Shown here: in pieces, positions 35,451 to 46,250 of the stretch
Numbering within the stretch: the stretch's first letter is position 1
Layout: every line of letters begins with the position of its first letter
Source: Syncephalastrum monosporum B8922
Lineage: Eukaryota; Mucoromycota; Mucoromycetes; Mucorales; Syncephalastraceae
Length of the DNA: 64,000 nucleotides
Assembly: GCA_000697355.1 (NCBI GenBank)
Contig: JNEN01001211.1
Coordinates: 186,001-250,000 of the forward strand
Direction of reading: 5' to 3'
Made by a program: the position numbers and the translations under genes
The notes under the pieces: generated by a model
What the model was told of the DNA's origin: nothing
Database searches by the model: none
Seen by the model: the letters and a program-made list of their open reading frames with translations, nothing else

Positions 35451-36066
35451 AGACCCACCATCTCGCTTGCTTTCTCTCTCTCTCTCTCTCTCTCTCTCCC
35501 TCTCGCTCTATCTCGCTCTATCTCCACATATTCCATTTATCATTTTCCTTATTCCTCTTTTTGTGCCCGATACCAGATATTTTCCCCCCTCATTCAAGCT
35601 CCTATAGCATTTAACTTTCTTTATATCTCTATAGACTTGAACAAATTATTGCTTCATGGTGTGCCTTTAGAATCGACCCATGACCGCGACACGTGCGGCA
35701 GCCGTTTACGATTAAGGAAAAGGGTCCCGAGATTCGCCACAACCCGTGACACGGATGACTCCTGCAGAGACGCACGTCCATGAGGATATGAAGTGTTTCT
35801 CTTCTGCGCTGCGCCGCAAAACCTATGTCAAATTTATCCCTCATGATACATTGGAGGATGTAGGACATGCCCTATGCGTCTTTTATAGTCGTTGCAAGGT
35901 AATGCAGTATATGTTTGGATATCAGATGGAAGGGGGGGGAGAATTACAATGCTGTCGACATGGATATGTGTATGTACAGAAATGTGTATGTATATGAATA
36001 GGGTAGAGTTTGCTGTAGATGGAGATCATACGGCAAAGGGTCCGGAGGATGATCATGTTATGCCCC
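35451..36066. other. Spacer with CT microsatellite
   Basis: This is the 3' flank of two convergent genes. A (CT)n run lies at about 35473-35498, followed by CTCTATCTCG repeats. No gene was seen. Confidence 0.5.
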
Positions 36067-36672
36067 TCAGTAGTAGGGTAAATAGGAATGGGGTGCCGAA
36101 TAGCCGTAATGGAAGCGATTCATTGGTGGATATCCGAAAGGAGGGAAAGCGGAACCCATCCCGATCATGGGCTGATCAAAACCGTAAAAGGGCAATTGCG
36201 GAGGAAACGACGGAGGAGCGTAGGGCATCTGTTGAGGATAACCATAGCCATAGCTGTTGTAATAGCTACCGGGCTGCTGCAGGTACGGCTGCTGCTGCCA
36301 GTAAGGATTGCTGTAATTGTAAGTTGACGACGAAAACAAGTCGGGTTGGTGCTGGTAGTACGCCCCACCGCCGCCACCATTGCCCGTGTCATACTGCTGT
36401 TGTTGTTGCTGCTGTTGAAATTGCTGCTGCTGCTGATGGTGTTCCTGGTATTTTTGCATGGCATACGCGGCCGCAGCGGCAATGGCGGCATCGCGCCACT
36501 TGCTGTGCTTGTGGTTATGGGAGTCCTCCCATCGGTGGAGGAGGGCTTCTGCCCCGGCAAAGGTGCCGGCGTCAGCTATTAGGTTCTGGAATGTCATGGG
36601 CTGCGTTTGACTGCCGTCGGACGAACTGGGTAACCAATGTTGCAGGTAGGAGTTGAGGAAATTGTCAAACAT
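36067..36672 (-). CDS. Q/Y/G-rich protein with short helical N-domain, unrecognised
   Basis: The frame is taken from the Met of MFDNFLNSYLQHWL, giving 201 residues; 15 upstream codons are open but Phe/Leu-rich. Residues 30-75 look ordered and helical: AGTFAGAEALLHRWEDSHN, then HKHSKWRDAAIAAAAAYAMQ. From about 78 on, the protein is prion-like, with two Gln runs, YDTGNGGGGGAYY and then a Tyr/Pro/Gly-rich tail (YGYGYPQQ). The alanine-rich helix followed by a Tyr/Gln tail loosely resembles small stress-induced fungal proteins of the CipC kind, but I cannot assign it. It may form condensates. Confidence 0.55.
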   Translation of the reverse strand: MFDNFLNSYLQHWLPSSSDGSQTQPMTFQNLIADAGTFAGAEALLHRWEDSHNHKHSKWRDAAIAAAAAYAMQKYQEHHQQQQQFQQQQQQQQYDTGNGGGGGAYYQHQPDLFSSSTYNYSNPYWQQQPYLQQPGSYYNSYGYGYPQQMPYAPPSFPPQLPFYGFDQPMIGMGSAFPPFGYPPMNRFHYGYSAPHSYLPYY

Positions 36673-37735
36673 CCAAAGATGTAAAAAGAAGCAGAGTGAA
36701 AACGAAAAAAGAGACAAAGAGAAAACGCCCTCATTTATACGCCCAACAACAAAAATACAAAAGCGTGTGTGCGTGTCTGTGTGTGTATATGTTTACAGGT
36801 GGGACCGTTCATGTGGGCATGAGCTCATGCAGCATCACTTTTTGGTTGGCCCCAAGTCCCGTGCAAAACTTGAAGGCACCACCCGATGACAAATAGAGTA
36901 AATTGAATGATGATGATGCTACTGATGGCGTCTGAGCGCAAACGTGTATCATCTGCAAAGGTGATCATCTTTTATTTCTGTACAAAGTCCGGCCATTGTT
37001 AGTGTGTCCTGTGTCTCCATGATGCGGACACTCTATACATTGATGAAAAAAATTTTCTGAATCGCCCGCCGTTGATAGACAGATAGCACCAGTGGCCCCC
37101 AAATTTGCTCAGCATTCCATAAGTGATGACACACAAAACGGTATCAGACATGCAGACGAAAACACGGACCGAGGGCCGATGCACATGACTCGACTCGTTC
37201 CGTAGCAAAAAAAAAAAAAAAAAAAATTAACGCCGCCAAAACGGCTCCCCATTTTACCTCGTCTGCCTGTGAGAGCAGTAGGAGTTTTTTTTATGTGGTT
37301 CAAAGGAAGGTGGAACCGATGACAGCCGACAGCAAAAGACGAGAGGGAGAAAGAGAAACACACCAGAAATGGATAGAGCGGACATCGCTCTTTTAAACAT
37401 CACCGACCATTCAGCTATTAGCCGTTTTACTGCTGATATTTGGGGCTCCCTAGGATCTTCGTAAGTCTCAATGGGAAGAGTGCACCTCGTGGGGGTGGGC
37501 CGCATAACAACATTTGATTAAATTAAAGGGTCAGGCTTTGATGCAGGTGGTCTTTCTCTCTCCCGGTTTGTTATTCATCTCGAATGTGTGCTGTTCCAGT
37601 GGAAGGCGACTAAGCGATCCTTTTGAAATGCCGCACCGAAACAAGGGCCCGCCGATCTGCACACACTCAATTTCACTTTCGACACAGGCAGAAATTGTGA
37701 GAGAGCAAAAAGATTGCCCTTTTTTCCCACTTTTC
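36673..37735. other. Divergent promoter region, about 1.06 kb
   Basis: This separates the Q/Y-rich protein and the zinc-finger gene. It has an A-run at 37206-37226 and short GT repeats at about 36762-36790. The open frames are low complexity. No gene was seen. Confidence 0.45.
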
Positions 37736-38713
37736 ATGACTCCCGCAGAGACAGACTCGCCGACACAGCTACCGTCCATCCAATTTCTCTTGCGCAAAAA
37801 TGATCCGCCTGAAGGTTAGTCATTAAGAAATAGACAGGAAGCAGGTCTCTTATCCTAGGCTATAGAAGGCACAGTGGACCCAATAAGCGGTGTCTCCATG
37901 GGTACAACGGCAACGACGACAACGACGACGACAGCAACGACCACCACAGCCGGCGCAACTTCCTCTGCGGCTGTGACAAGCCCCTTTGGGACCCTTGGCC
38001 AACCGAATCACTATACCCCTCAGCCCCCGCATGGTTCTGGCCATCGGAGCAGTCGCAGCATCAGCAGTCTTCCTGAAGAACTTCAGCGGCTGTCCTTGGC
38101 AGCGCCCGCACCGGTGCCACCCAGCCAAGACAATGACATTCTGAAGCCGAGCGCCTTCCGGCCCACGCTCGGCCAATCGTCCTTTCAGTCGCCTCGTCTG
38201 CAAGTGCCCGGCCTCAATCGACGTGCGGGAGCAGGCCATCATCGTTCTCGCTCAGAGTTTTCGCCCATGACCTACCCAACTCCCCCTCCTGCTCCTACGC
38301 CTGCTCCGCATACGCAACACCAACACCAACAACATCATCAACAACAACCACCGTATCCACCGCATTTACACCCTGCTCCTCAACAACACCATCTTGCTCC
38401 GCCTCTTCACCAGCCCTTCACCACAAATCAACAGCAGCAGCAGCAACATCTTTTACACCCACGCCCCGACGAGTTATTGACCGCCCCGCGACGCCATATC
38501 CATCAACACCATCACCACAGACGAGCCGTGTCTGCCAGCACAGTCGACTTCATGACCAAGCCGCCCCACCCCTACCATCATCCGTCGGCGACCTCGCGTG
38601 CCATCTCGCACAGCCCGCCCCAGCAGGCGGACCAGATCTACAACGAACCCCCCACGCAGAAACCACCCGGTCCCCTCTTTGATGCGCTTGCAAACGACCA
38701 ACATGCATCATCA

Positions 38714-38749
<36 letters not shown>

Positions 38750-39010
38750 GATAATACAGAAAACACAGCGGGTCGTTACCTATGTCCCTTTTGCGGCAAG
38801 GCCTTCTCGCGACCGTCATCGTTGCGGATCCATACTTACTCACACACGGGCGAGAAACCGTTCGTTTGTCCCGAGCCCGACTGTGGTCGCAAGTTCAGTG
38901 TCCAGAGCAACATGCGCCGCCACTTGCGGGTGCACCGGCTGAGCCGTACTCCTGCTACTGCCACCCCTTCTTCCTCTTCTGCTACTACTACTTCTACAAA
39001 CAGAAACTAA
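37736..39010 (+). CDS. C2H2 zinc-finger transcription factor, two fingers
   Basis: Two exons (37736-37814, 37866-39010; donor gttagt, acceptor atag) sum to 408 codons (407 residues). The start MTPAETDSPTQLPSIQFLL is preferred; the frame is open further up, to Met 37628. Most of the protein is disordered: a Thr run (about 40-50), Pro/His/Gln-rich 115-245 and a Gln run near 298-309. The C-terminal region holds two adjacent C2H2 fingers, YLCPFCGKAFSRPSSLRIH and FVCPEPDCGRKFSVQSNMR, joined by the standard HTGEKPF linker. This pair resembles fungal stress or developmental regulators of the Msn/Com2-like kind, and it probably binds a short GC-rich site. The regulator class is inference. Confidence 0.85.
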
Positions 39011-39362
39011 ACAATGGAAGGGGTTTTTATCCTACTCTACTTATTTTTTTGGTATGTTTTTTCGGTCCCGCTTGGTTCTGTGACGTATGACTGGCGTTGA
39101 CGATCCGTTTAAAATGACCGCACTAAAAAGAAAAGCGTTGCATAACCATTTCTGCCGTCTCACCGCAGTCTCAGTCTCTCCGTTTTTTTTTTTTTTTCTC
39201 TCTCTCTCCCTTGTTTTTCTTTGTTTCTTCGCAGCGCCCCCACCTGAATTATACACGTCAACGTTACCCAAGAAACTACATATCACTGGAAACGGACACG
39301 TACACACACACACACACACACGATAGAGATTCTCTTTCTTCCTGCTATCTATTTTTGACACG
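39011..39362. other. Promoter and leader of NMA111
   Basis: This short spacer has a T/C-rich stretch (39180-39215) and a (CA)n run at 39302-39320, ending in a pyrimidine-rich leader just before the ATG. No gene was seen. Confidence 0.5.
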
Positions 39363-42300
39363 ATGGAAGAAGCAAGACACCCGCTCTCGACCCCTCCACC
39401 GCTGGACTCGCCCTCGCCGGGTGCGCCGGGTGCGCCGCTCACGGCAGACACGTCCGCGAGCGTGTATGAACAGGCACCCCCCGATAGCCGTGCGATGCGC
39501 GGACGCTCCAAGTCGGTGGCACTCGGTAACTATGCATGGACGATGCCCCGTCTGCCCATGGATTACTACTTCAACCCCGACTTCCAAGGCGGCCCCGCTG
39601 CCGCCGCTGCCGCCGCCGCTGCCGCCGCTGCCCAGCAGCAACAGCAGCAGATGAACACCAACGTCCCGTACAAAGCACGATCGTGGGAACCCACCCTCGA
39701 AAAGGCCATCAAGGCCATTGTGTCCATCAAGGCGAGTCATGTCCGGAGCTTCGATACCGAGACCTCAGGCGGCTACACAGCCACAGGCTTCATCGTCGAC
39801 GCCGCGCGGGGCATCATCCTCACCAATCGCCACGTCGTCTCGCCTGCGCCCATCGTTGCTCAGGCCGTCTTGACCAACTATGAGGAGGTCGATCTCCAAC
39901 CTGTATACCGCGATCCTGTTCACGACTTTGGCTTTATGAAGGCAAGTGCACACACGCCACCGTGGCTAATTTTCTCTATTCTCTAATTTTTTTTTTTTCT
40001 TTATTCTCTAGTTTGACCCGTCCAAGATCAAGTTCATGGAGCTCCAAGAGATAGAGCTTAGCCCGGAACGCGCCAAAGTGGGCCTCGATATTCGCGTGGT
40101 AGGGTATGTCAAAAGCAAGAAAAAAAAAAATGCATTTAGTCTCTGTTTCTATGCGCTTAAATTAAACACCCGCTGCATAGCAATGACGCAGGAGAGAAAC
40201 TCAGTATTCTCGCTGGCACCCTTGCCCGTCTGGACAGAAGGTAATAGAAAATACAAGCGCAGTGGCTGCCGTATCTTACTTTCATTACTTTCTTCTTGAT
40301 TGCCAGAGCACCTGAATATGGTATCGGCGAATACAATGATTTCAACACGTTCTACCTTCAAGCCGCCTCCGGCACCAGCGGCGGTTCCTCCGGCAGCCCG
40401 GTTCTTGACATTGACGGCCACGCCGTCGCCCTCAATGCCGGCGGTGCAAGCCGCGCCTCGTCGAGCTATTACCTCCCGCTCGACCGCGTCAAGCGCGCGC
40501 TCGGGTACGTCCAGCGCAATGAGGTTGTCCCGCGCGGCACGCTTCAGACCGAGTTTGAATACCTGCCTTATAACGAAGTCCGTCGCCTCGGCCTCAAGGC
40601 ACACATTGAAGAAAAGGTGCGCGACAAGTTCCCCGACGAGACGGGCATGCTCGTCGTTCGCTCGCTCCTGCCCAAGGGCCCGGCTGACCAGCTCCTGGTA
40701 CCGGGTGATATCGTGATTGGTTGCAACGGCCAGATGGTACCCCATTTCATTGCCTTGTTTTCTGTCCTCGATGACTCGGTCGGTCAGGAAGTGACCTTGA
40801 CGGTGTCGCGCGGCAAGAGGACCCTCGAAGTAAAGCTCACCGTACAGTGCTTGCACTCGATCACGCCGAGTCGGTTTGTCGAGGTCGGCGGTGGTGTCGT
40901 GCATGACTTGTCCTACCAGCTCGCCAAATCGTATTCGCAGCCCGTCGGTGGCGTCTATGTCGCCACCTCGGGCCACATGCTCGCATCCGCCAGCGCCTGG
41001 CGGAAGAGCATCCTCGTGAGCGTCAACAATATCCCCACGCCTAACCTCGATGCTTTCATCGACGCCATGCAGACTTTGCCCGATGGCGCGCGCGTCCCTC
41101 TCCGCTTCTACTCGTTGCACAAGGCCTATAAGGATAAGGTCATGATCATGCACGTCGACCGCCACTGGCACGATTTCCGGCTGGCCACGCGGGATGGTAA
41201 GTTGTTGGAAGAAAAGAGTCGGAACTATCACGATTGGCTGAACAAGGACACGCTAGATCAAACGGGTACGTGGGACTATGTCGACATGCCTCCGCCACCG
41301 CCTACACCGTCCTACACGCCCGCCACCGCCACATTGCCACCGCTGGACAGCTCGATGGCGCTTGCCGAGAAGTTGATGCCGTCCTTTGTCGCGATTGATT
41401 TCTATCTGCCGTATCTCGTCGACGGTATGAAGGCCACCCAGTTTTACGGCACCGGCTTCATTGTCTCGACCAACCCGCCCCTGATCGTCTGTGACCGCGA
41501 CACGATCCCAATCAGTCTCGGCGATATTCTGATCACATTTGCCAACAGCGTCATCATCCCCGGCAAGCTGCTGTTCCTTCATCCTTTCTTCAACTTTGTC
41601 ATCTTGTCCTATGACCCATCCTTGATCGGCGATACGCCTGTGAAACCCATCGAGTTTAGCGACCAGGATCTGAACCAAGGAGACGAAGTCCACTTTACCG
41701 GCATCGGGGGTGACCACTCGATCAGCACAAAAAAGACAACTGTGAGCTCCATCACCAATATTGGTACGCGTGAATGCTCGCCGCCGCGGTGGCGCGCCAT
41801 GAACGTCGAGGGCGTCAAGATTGACGATGCGAGCGCGTCCCAGGGCGGGTTGCTGACGACTGAGGACGGCAAGGTTCAGGCGCTGTGGGTGAGCTACTCG
41901 ACCCAGAACGAAAAGGGCAAGGACTACTCGTTCATGAGCGGTCTGCCGAGCGCGCTCGTCAAGCCGACCCTCGACAAGTTCATGCACGGCGAGCCGGTCG
42001 AGTTTCGGGGCATCGACGTCGAGATGTGGACGATGCGCATCGCGGCCGCACGCACTCTCGGCCTCTCGGACGAATGGGTGCGCCGCATCGAGCAGAGCGG
42101 GAGCACGCGGCACACGCTCCTGTATGTCCTCAACATCCTTGACGAGCGTAGCCCGTCCGCACAGGTCCTGAACGTGGGCGATATCGTGCTCAGTATCAAC
42201 GGCGAGCTCGTGATGCGCATGTCGAACCTGATGCGGCTCCAGGATCAAACCAGCGTCAAGATGGTCCTCCTCCGCAACGGCAAGGAGATCGAGGTCGAGG

Positions 42301-42836
42301 TCCCGCTGCACGCCTACGCCGAATGCGAGACGGCGCGCGTCATTGGCTGGCAGGGCGCGCTCATCCAGAAGCCTTACAAGGCCGTGCTGGAACAAGTACG
42401 GAACGTGCCCCAAGGCGTGTATGTCTCGTGCACGCTCTATGGCTCACCCGCGTCCAACGTCCTGCGTCCCGGCGTCTGGATTGTCGAGGTCAACGGCCAC
42501 CCCGTGAGCGACCTCGATTCCTTCCTGCGCGTCGTCCATGCCGACGAAGAGCAGATCTCGCGGTCGCACAGCCGTCGGTCGAGCTATATCCCGCCCAACC
42601 GCCGGTCGATGGAGGAGAGCGAGCTGCTCAAGATGTCCGAAAAAGAAGTGCTCAAGGAAGATCTGGACGACGACGATGACGATAATAACGACGAAGGCTA
42701 TATCCGGATCAAGACCGTAAGCCGGAATGAGACGGTGCGCGTGGCAGCTCTCAAACTCGATCTCCACTACTGGAATACATGGCAGCTCGTCAAGGACGAT
42801 AGTCAAGTATGCGGATGGCGCTGTGAGTCCGCATGA
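39363..42836 (+). CDS. NMA111: NMA111-type HtrA-like nuclear serine protease with PDZ domains
   Basis: Four exons (39363-39941, 40012-40103, 40181-40240, 40307-42836) sum to 1,087 codons (1,086 residues), the usual length for this double-protease family. The first half is active: ATGFIVDAARGIILTNRHVV with His-157, PVYRDPVHDFGFMK with Asp-188, and the GGSSGSPV block with Ser near 272. PDZ repeats follow (PADQLLVPGDIVIG, RVPLRFY). The second half is a degenerate protease repeat (STNPPLIVCDRDTIP, no matching triad) with further PDZ units. The N-terminus has 12 Ala then 6 Gln. Yeast Nma111 is a nuclear protease that degrades the apoptosis inhibitor Bir1. Intron 1 has a GC donor (AAG|gcaagt at 39942), and the flanking residues join as in the family. 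The last residues, CGWRCESA, may vary if a further intron exists. Confidence 0.94.
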
Positions 42837-43259
42837 ATAAGTATGTATGTTCTTTTATGTTTGCTTTCAAAATAAAATAGGCACCTTTTTACATTCCTAT
42901 TTTTTTTTATTTTTTTTTTTTTTGGCTGTAAGAGAATCACAGGGTGTTACTTGATCAAAGAAATGAGATATAGACTTGAGTGTAGTCCTACTGGGTTTCC
43001 TGTAGAAAGTCTCTTCTGTTGTACCATTCCCAGCAGATTTTGTAGAACTCCCTAAATTCTAGCGAAGACGGTTTTTATGACCAGCTGTCTGAAGCTGCCG
43101 TGTGTTTTTTATTACACTTAAGGTACTTGTGGGTTTCCTAAGTTCTCCGTTTTAATTGCGAACAATATAAAAACGTTTTGACAGCTAATCTATTATTACA
43201 TCTTATCAGAGCGAACAGAGAAGCAAAAAGCAGGCGAGCCAGTGGGTGAAAGACCGGAG
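42837..43259. other. Spacer between NMA111 and the transposon relic
   Basis: This is AT-rich, with T-runs at 42900-42924. It probably contains the 3' UTR of NMA111 and the left boundary of the relic, which I could not define. Confidence 0.4.
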
Positions 43260-43439
43260 CAGACCTCTTGTGTAATAAGTGAGTCCTGCGCTACGTTAGG
43301 ATATCACATGATAATATCCATAAGCCGCCGCAAAAACTTGCGCAAAGACCTTGGATTTCTTCGCGAACTCTCATACACTAACTGGATGCCTCGTTCTATA
43401 AAGGCCACGTCATTGGGCGCGACTGCTTCAGATCCATAG

Positions 43440-43975
43440 TAATCGAATGGTTGCCATTGTTGTGCTGCAGAATGATTGGGGCCAAGGGCCGCTTGGATGC
43501 TGCGCTGGGCTGTCGAAGGGCAGGAAGAGACGAGGTGGCGTAATATATGTGCTGTTGATAGGTGAGAGCTCGGCGCTGCTCGGATAAAGGGCAACAGGTC
43601 GCGCAAAAGTGTCAGCAACAAGCTGAACACAACTGGGAGCAGTGAACCAATACTGCGGAGGACATTCTGAGGACGCAGCGGCAGAATCTTCCAGGCCATA
43701 TTGAGAAATGGACACGAGCTTGTCAATATGCTCTTTGTCCATCAATTTGCCGAATTGTTGCCGATAGATAGCCTCCATTGTAAGCAGAAGTTCCTGCATC
43801 CTTCTCTTGACCAGCATATGGTTGTTTTGATCGCCATAGACAGCATGGGCAATCGAACGAAAACCACACCATCCATCACCTTCGATAGCGACCACCCGTG
43901 AGATCATTTCGACTGGTATATCCGGATGGATCAAAGCATTAAGGTCGTTCAGCTCAAAAGGCAGCTTTTCTGCTC
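43440..43975 (-). pseudogene. OTU cysteine protease domain of the transposon
   Basis: The frame reads IHPDIPVEMISRVVAIEGDG then WCGFRSIAHAVYG. The DGxC catalytic loop is present as D-G-W-C, and the usual helix follows. About 300 bp on, the histidine loop is found as LQHNNGNHSITM, but in a different frame from the cysteine part. Either an intron or a frameshift lies between them. No clean intron was found near 43500-43520, so a frameshift is favoured. OTU domains cleave ubiquitin or related chains. In Mutator-like elements their role is not known. Confidence 0.6.
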
Positions 43976-44049
43976 TAGTAAAAAGATTTAATGGTTAGTA
44001 CAATCAGAGTATATAATGAAAACGTATTGGTACATTTCTCTAAACAAAC

Positions 44050-44505
44050 TTACCTTTTTGCTTTTTGTAGATAGCCAATCTCGGGATCCTTGCGTTTGCT
44101 CCCATGGTACAAGATAAAGGCGCTCGACATACAGCTGACCTCTTCGCCAATGCCTGTGCTATCCTTGCCGTCGTCGTAGGTATCGTCGTCTTCATCCTTC
44201 TGTTGTGCGTCAGGAAGCGACGCATCCAAATTGGCATCTTCTTTCTTGGCCGGTGCAGCTTTCTTTGCATCTTCTTTCTGCTTGAGTTCAAACGTGGACG
44301 GGAGGCGTTTATCAGTCGTAGACTTTGGGTGACCTCTGCTACGACCAGTGCTGGCGGGAATGGTGATATCTTCCTTGGAATAGGAGACATGCTGATCAAG
44401 CTCCTCGTCCAGGCTCCTTAAAAGGTCTATCCATTGTTGGTCATCCTCCAAGTCCAAACGTACGTCGCGGATTCTTTTCAAAATTTTCGTCTGAAGCTGC
44501 GACAC
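44050..44505 (-). pseudogene. Transposase C-terminal linker
   Basis: This exon-like open frame reads KRIRDVRLDLEDDQQWIDLL and a region with GRSRGHPKSTTDKRLPSTFE. The RxRGRP-KSTKR-PSxFE pattern is typical of the segment after the SWIM finger in FAR1/MULE proteins. It is followed by an acidic low-complexity part (DEDDDTYDDGKD) and KDPEIGYLQKAKR. A gtaag-type donor then leads toward the OTU part. Confidence 0.55.
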
Positions 44506-44539
44506 TATTTCGGAGGAGCAATGGTCACGCGTGAATTGA

Positions 44540-44784
44540 TCTACATGAAAAGACTATTGGTCAATGAACTCATAGCCGCATATATTGAATAAGTACCTTT
44601 ATCATAAATCAATGTCCAGCGATCAGGGACATCGGAAACGAGAAGCTTGAATCCTTTCCTGGCAATGATATGTTGACACGGTAAGCCGTAGTTGATGCGG
44701 GCTGAGCACATGCAACCTTCATCGGGCGCATGCTCCCCGGCATTCTTCCAGGCGTAGTTGAGCTCGGTTTTCACTTTTTTCAAC

Positions 44785-44828
<44 letters not shown>

Positions 44829-46250
44829 ACACGTTGCGAAACAGATCTTGCAATGTTTCTTTTTCTTGCGCCACGCGGCAGTAGATGACGATTCATCCGA
44901 AGATGACTGGCCGGAGGACGACTGACCCGAGGACGAGGCCTGCGTGGACGTGGACACAGAAGGAGAAAGAGCTGTAACACCGTGTGCGGGACGCACGCAT
45001 CATCGATGACGCCATTGAGGACATCAACAACCAGAATACTGGAATCCAGTAACACCTTGCTCTCCATTATCCGTTTCCGGAGCACGTCCGGTCGAAGTTG
45101 CCCTCCCAAGAGAAGGCGGCACTCCCCAACAGGGATTGCTGTAGCAATCTGCGAGCACAACTGCAGGGTTGCCGTCGCCAGGCAGTGCTGCTTCATGCCT
45201 GGAAGCAAGCGAGCGGCCATAAATCGACGTAGGCCTTCGTCGGACAGGCTGCCTAAACTGCATTCCACAGGGACATCAGATGCTTTTCCTTTAAGAATTC
45301 GGTCTCCTCGGCTTTGCAGCTTTTCGTTAAGAGCTAATATCAGTACAAAGCATAACGTGAAAGTAGAAAGAGAACTCACTGGTTTGTGCATGACATCGTG
45401 GATGGTTTTGACGGTCTTGATCAAGCTTCCCGTCGTTTGCCGTTTGTCTTTGATAACACGATGCGTACCTTCAACCCTTGAAGTGGCGCGCATCCCCATG
45501 TTGAGTAAGTTCCCAGCATAGCATGCACCCCACTTCTCCTTATATGAAAGGTATCTACACAAGAATCTTAAAAATGAGTACCTTTTGTTTATAAGTGTAA
45601 GTGTTTCTTACAGATCAAAATACTCATGCATTTTACGGGCTTTCTCGCGCGCCATGCGCTAGACTGCTTCTACCCTTTGCTTGTAAGGATCCTTGGCTTT
45701 GGTTTCTTCCTTTGCTTTCAGAACGACATCTGCTGCTGCGGGTTCTTGACTACTGTTCTGGGGCGCTCGAGGCATGGATACCGCTTTTGTATTCGCTTCT
45801 GCGAAAGCAAGCGCGGCTGATTCAATGAGGTTGCGATAAGTCTTGACTGCTTCTTCAAACTCTGTCTCTTGTCTGGCCTTGAAGATCCTTTGATGAGCGG
45901 TCTCCTTGACCGCATCGAAACCATGGTCATCATCGCCGCTCGGATTGGATTTATGATCGAAGCAGTGGTCTATATTGGTATTCAGGTGCATCTGGACGCG
46001 CCAGCCGCATAATACATGTGTCGAGCGTGGGGACACATTGCTGAACGCCTTCGTCAGAGCATTATCGTTATCAGTCATAATAATGCCGATATCAATAAAA
46101 GTCTCCATCGTCTGCAAGAGTCATTCGTAAGTAGCAACTGTTTCGTTGACTTTGGAAGCGGGCCTAGGCAGCATAATTCTGTATCCAGGTTGCTGACACC
46201 GAATGTTCAGCAGGGTAAAAGTTGCCCAAAAAGAAAGATGTGCGACGTGA
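44540..46250 (-). pseudogene. MULE/FAR1-like transposase remnant
   Basis: Fragments in order: CQQPGYRIMLPRPASKV then a TGA stop, TMETFIDIGIIMTDNDNALT with the DNDNA acidic site, VLCGWRVQMHLNTN, a Lys/Glu-rich helix ending QRVEAV before a TAG stop, and WGACYAGNLLNMGMRATSRV then EGTHRVIKDKRQ (transposase region in which S-R-V-E is characteristic). The SWIM finger is GCMCSARINYGLPCQHI at about 44650-44715, followed by VPDRWTLIYDKGT. Both stops stand where Trp would be expected, so each could come from one G-to-A change. Between the SRVE part and the SWIM finger lie about 370 bp of unfamiliar coding-like sequence and a 40-base homopolymer. The gene cannot produce an intact transposase. Confidence 0.7.
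44787..44826 (+). repeat. 40-base poly(A) run inside the transposon relic
   Basis: An uninterrupted run of 40 A on the plus strand (T on the coding strand) splits the transposase just before the SWIM region. It is much longer than other homopolymers in the window. It could be a polymerase-slippage tract or the tail of a short retroposed insertion in plus orientation. Confidence 0.9.

Larger units (their letters stand above)
43260..46250 (-). mobile_element. Decayed MULE-type DNA transposon with OTU domain
   Basis: On the minus strand this stretch reads, in order, a MULE/FAR1-like transposase core, a SWIM zinc finger, a basic linker and an OTU cysteine-protease domain. This layout is known from plant and fungal Mutator-like elements that carry a captured peptidase. 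The frame is broken by stops and shifts (see parts). Terminal inverted repeats and target duplications were not found by eye, so the ends are approximate. AT content rises sharply on both sides. Confidence 0.65.

Noticed and set aside
40149..42413. Long minus-strand open frames opposite NMA111 (360 and 386 residues)
   Set aside because: They are antisense shadows of high-GC protease exons, with no family motifs.
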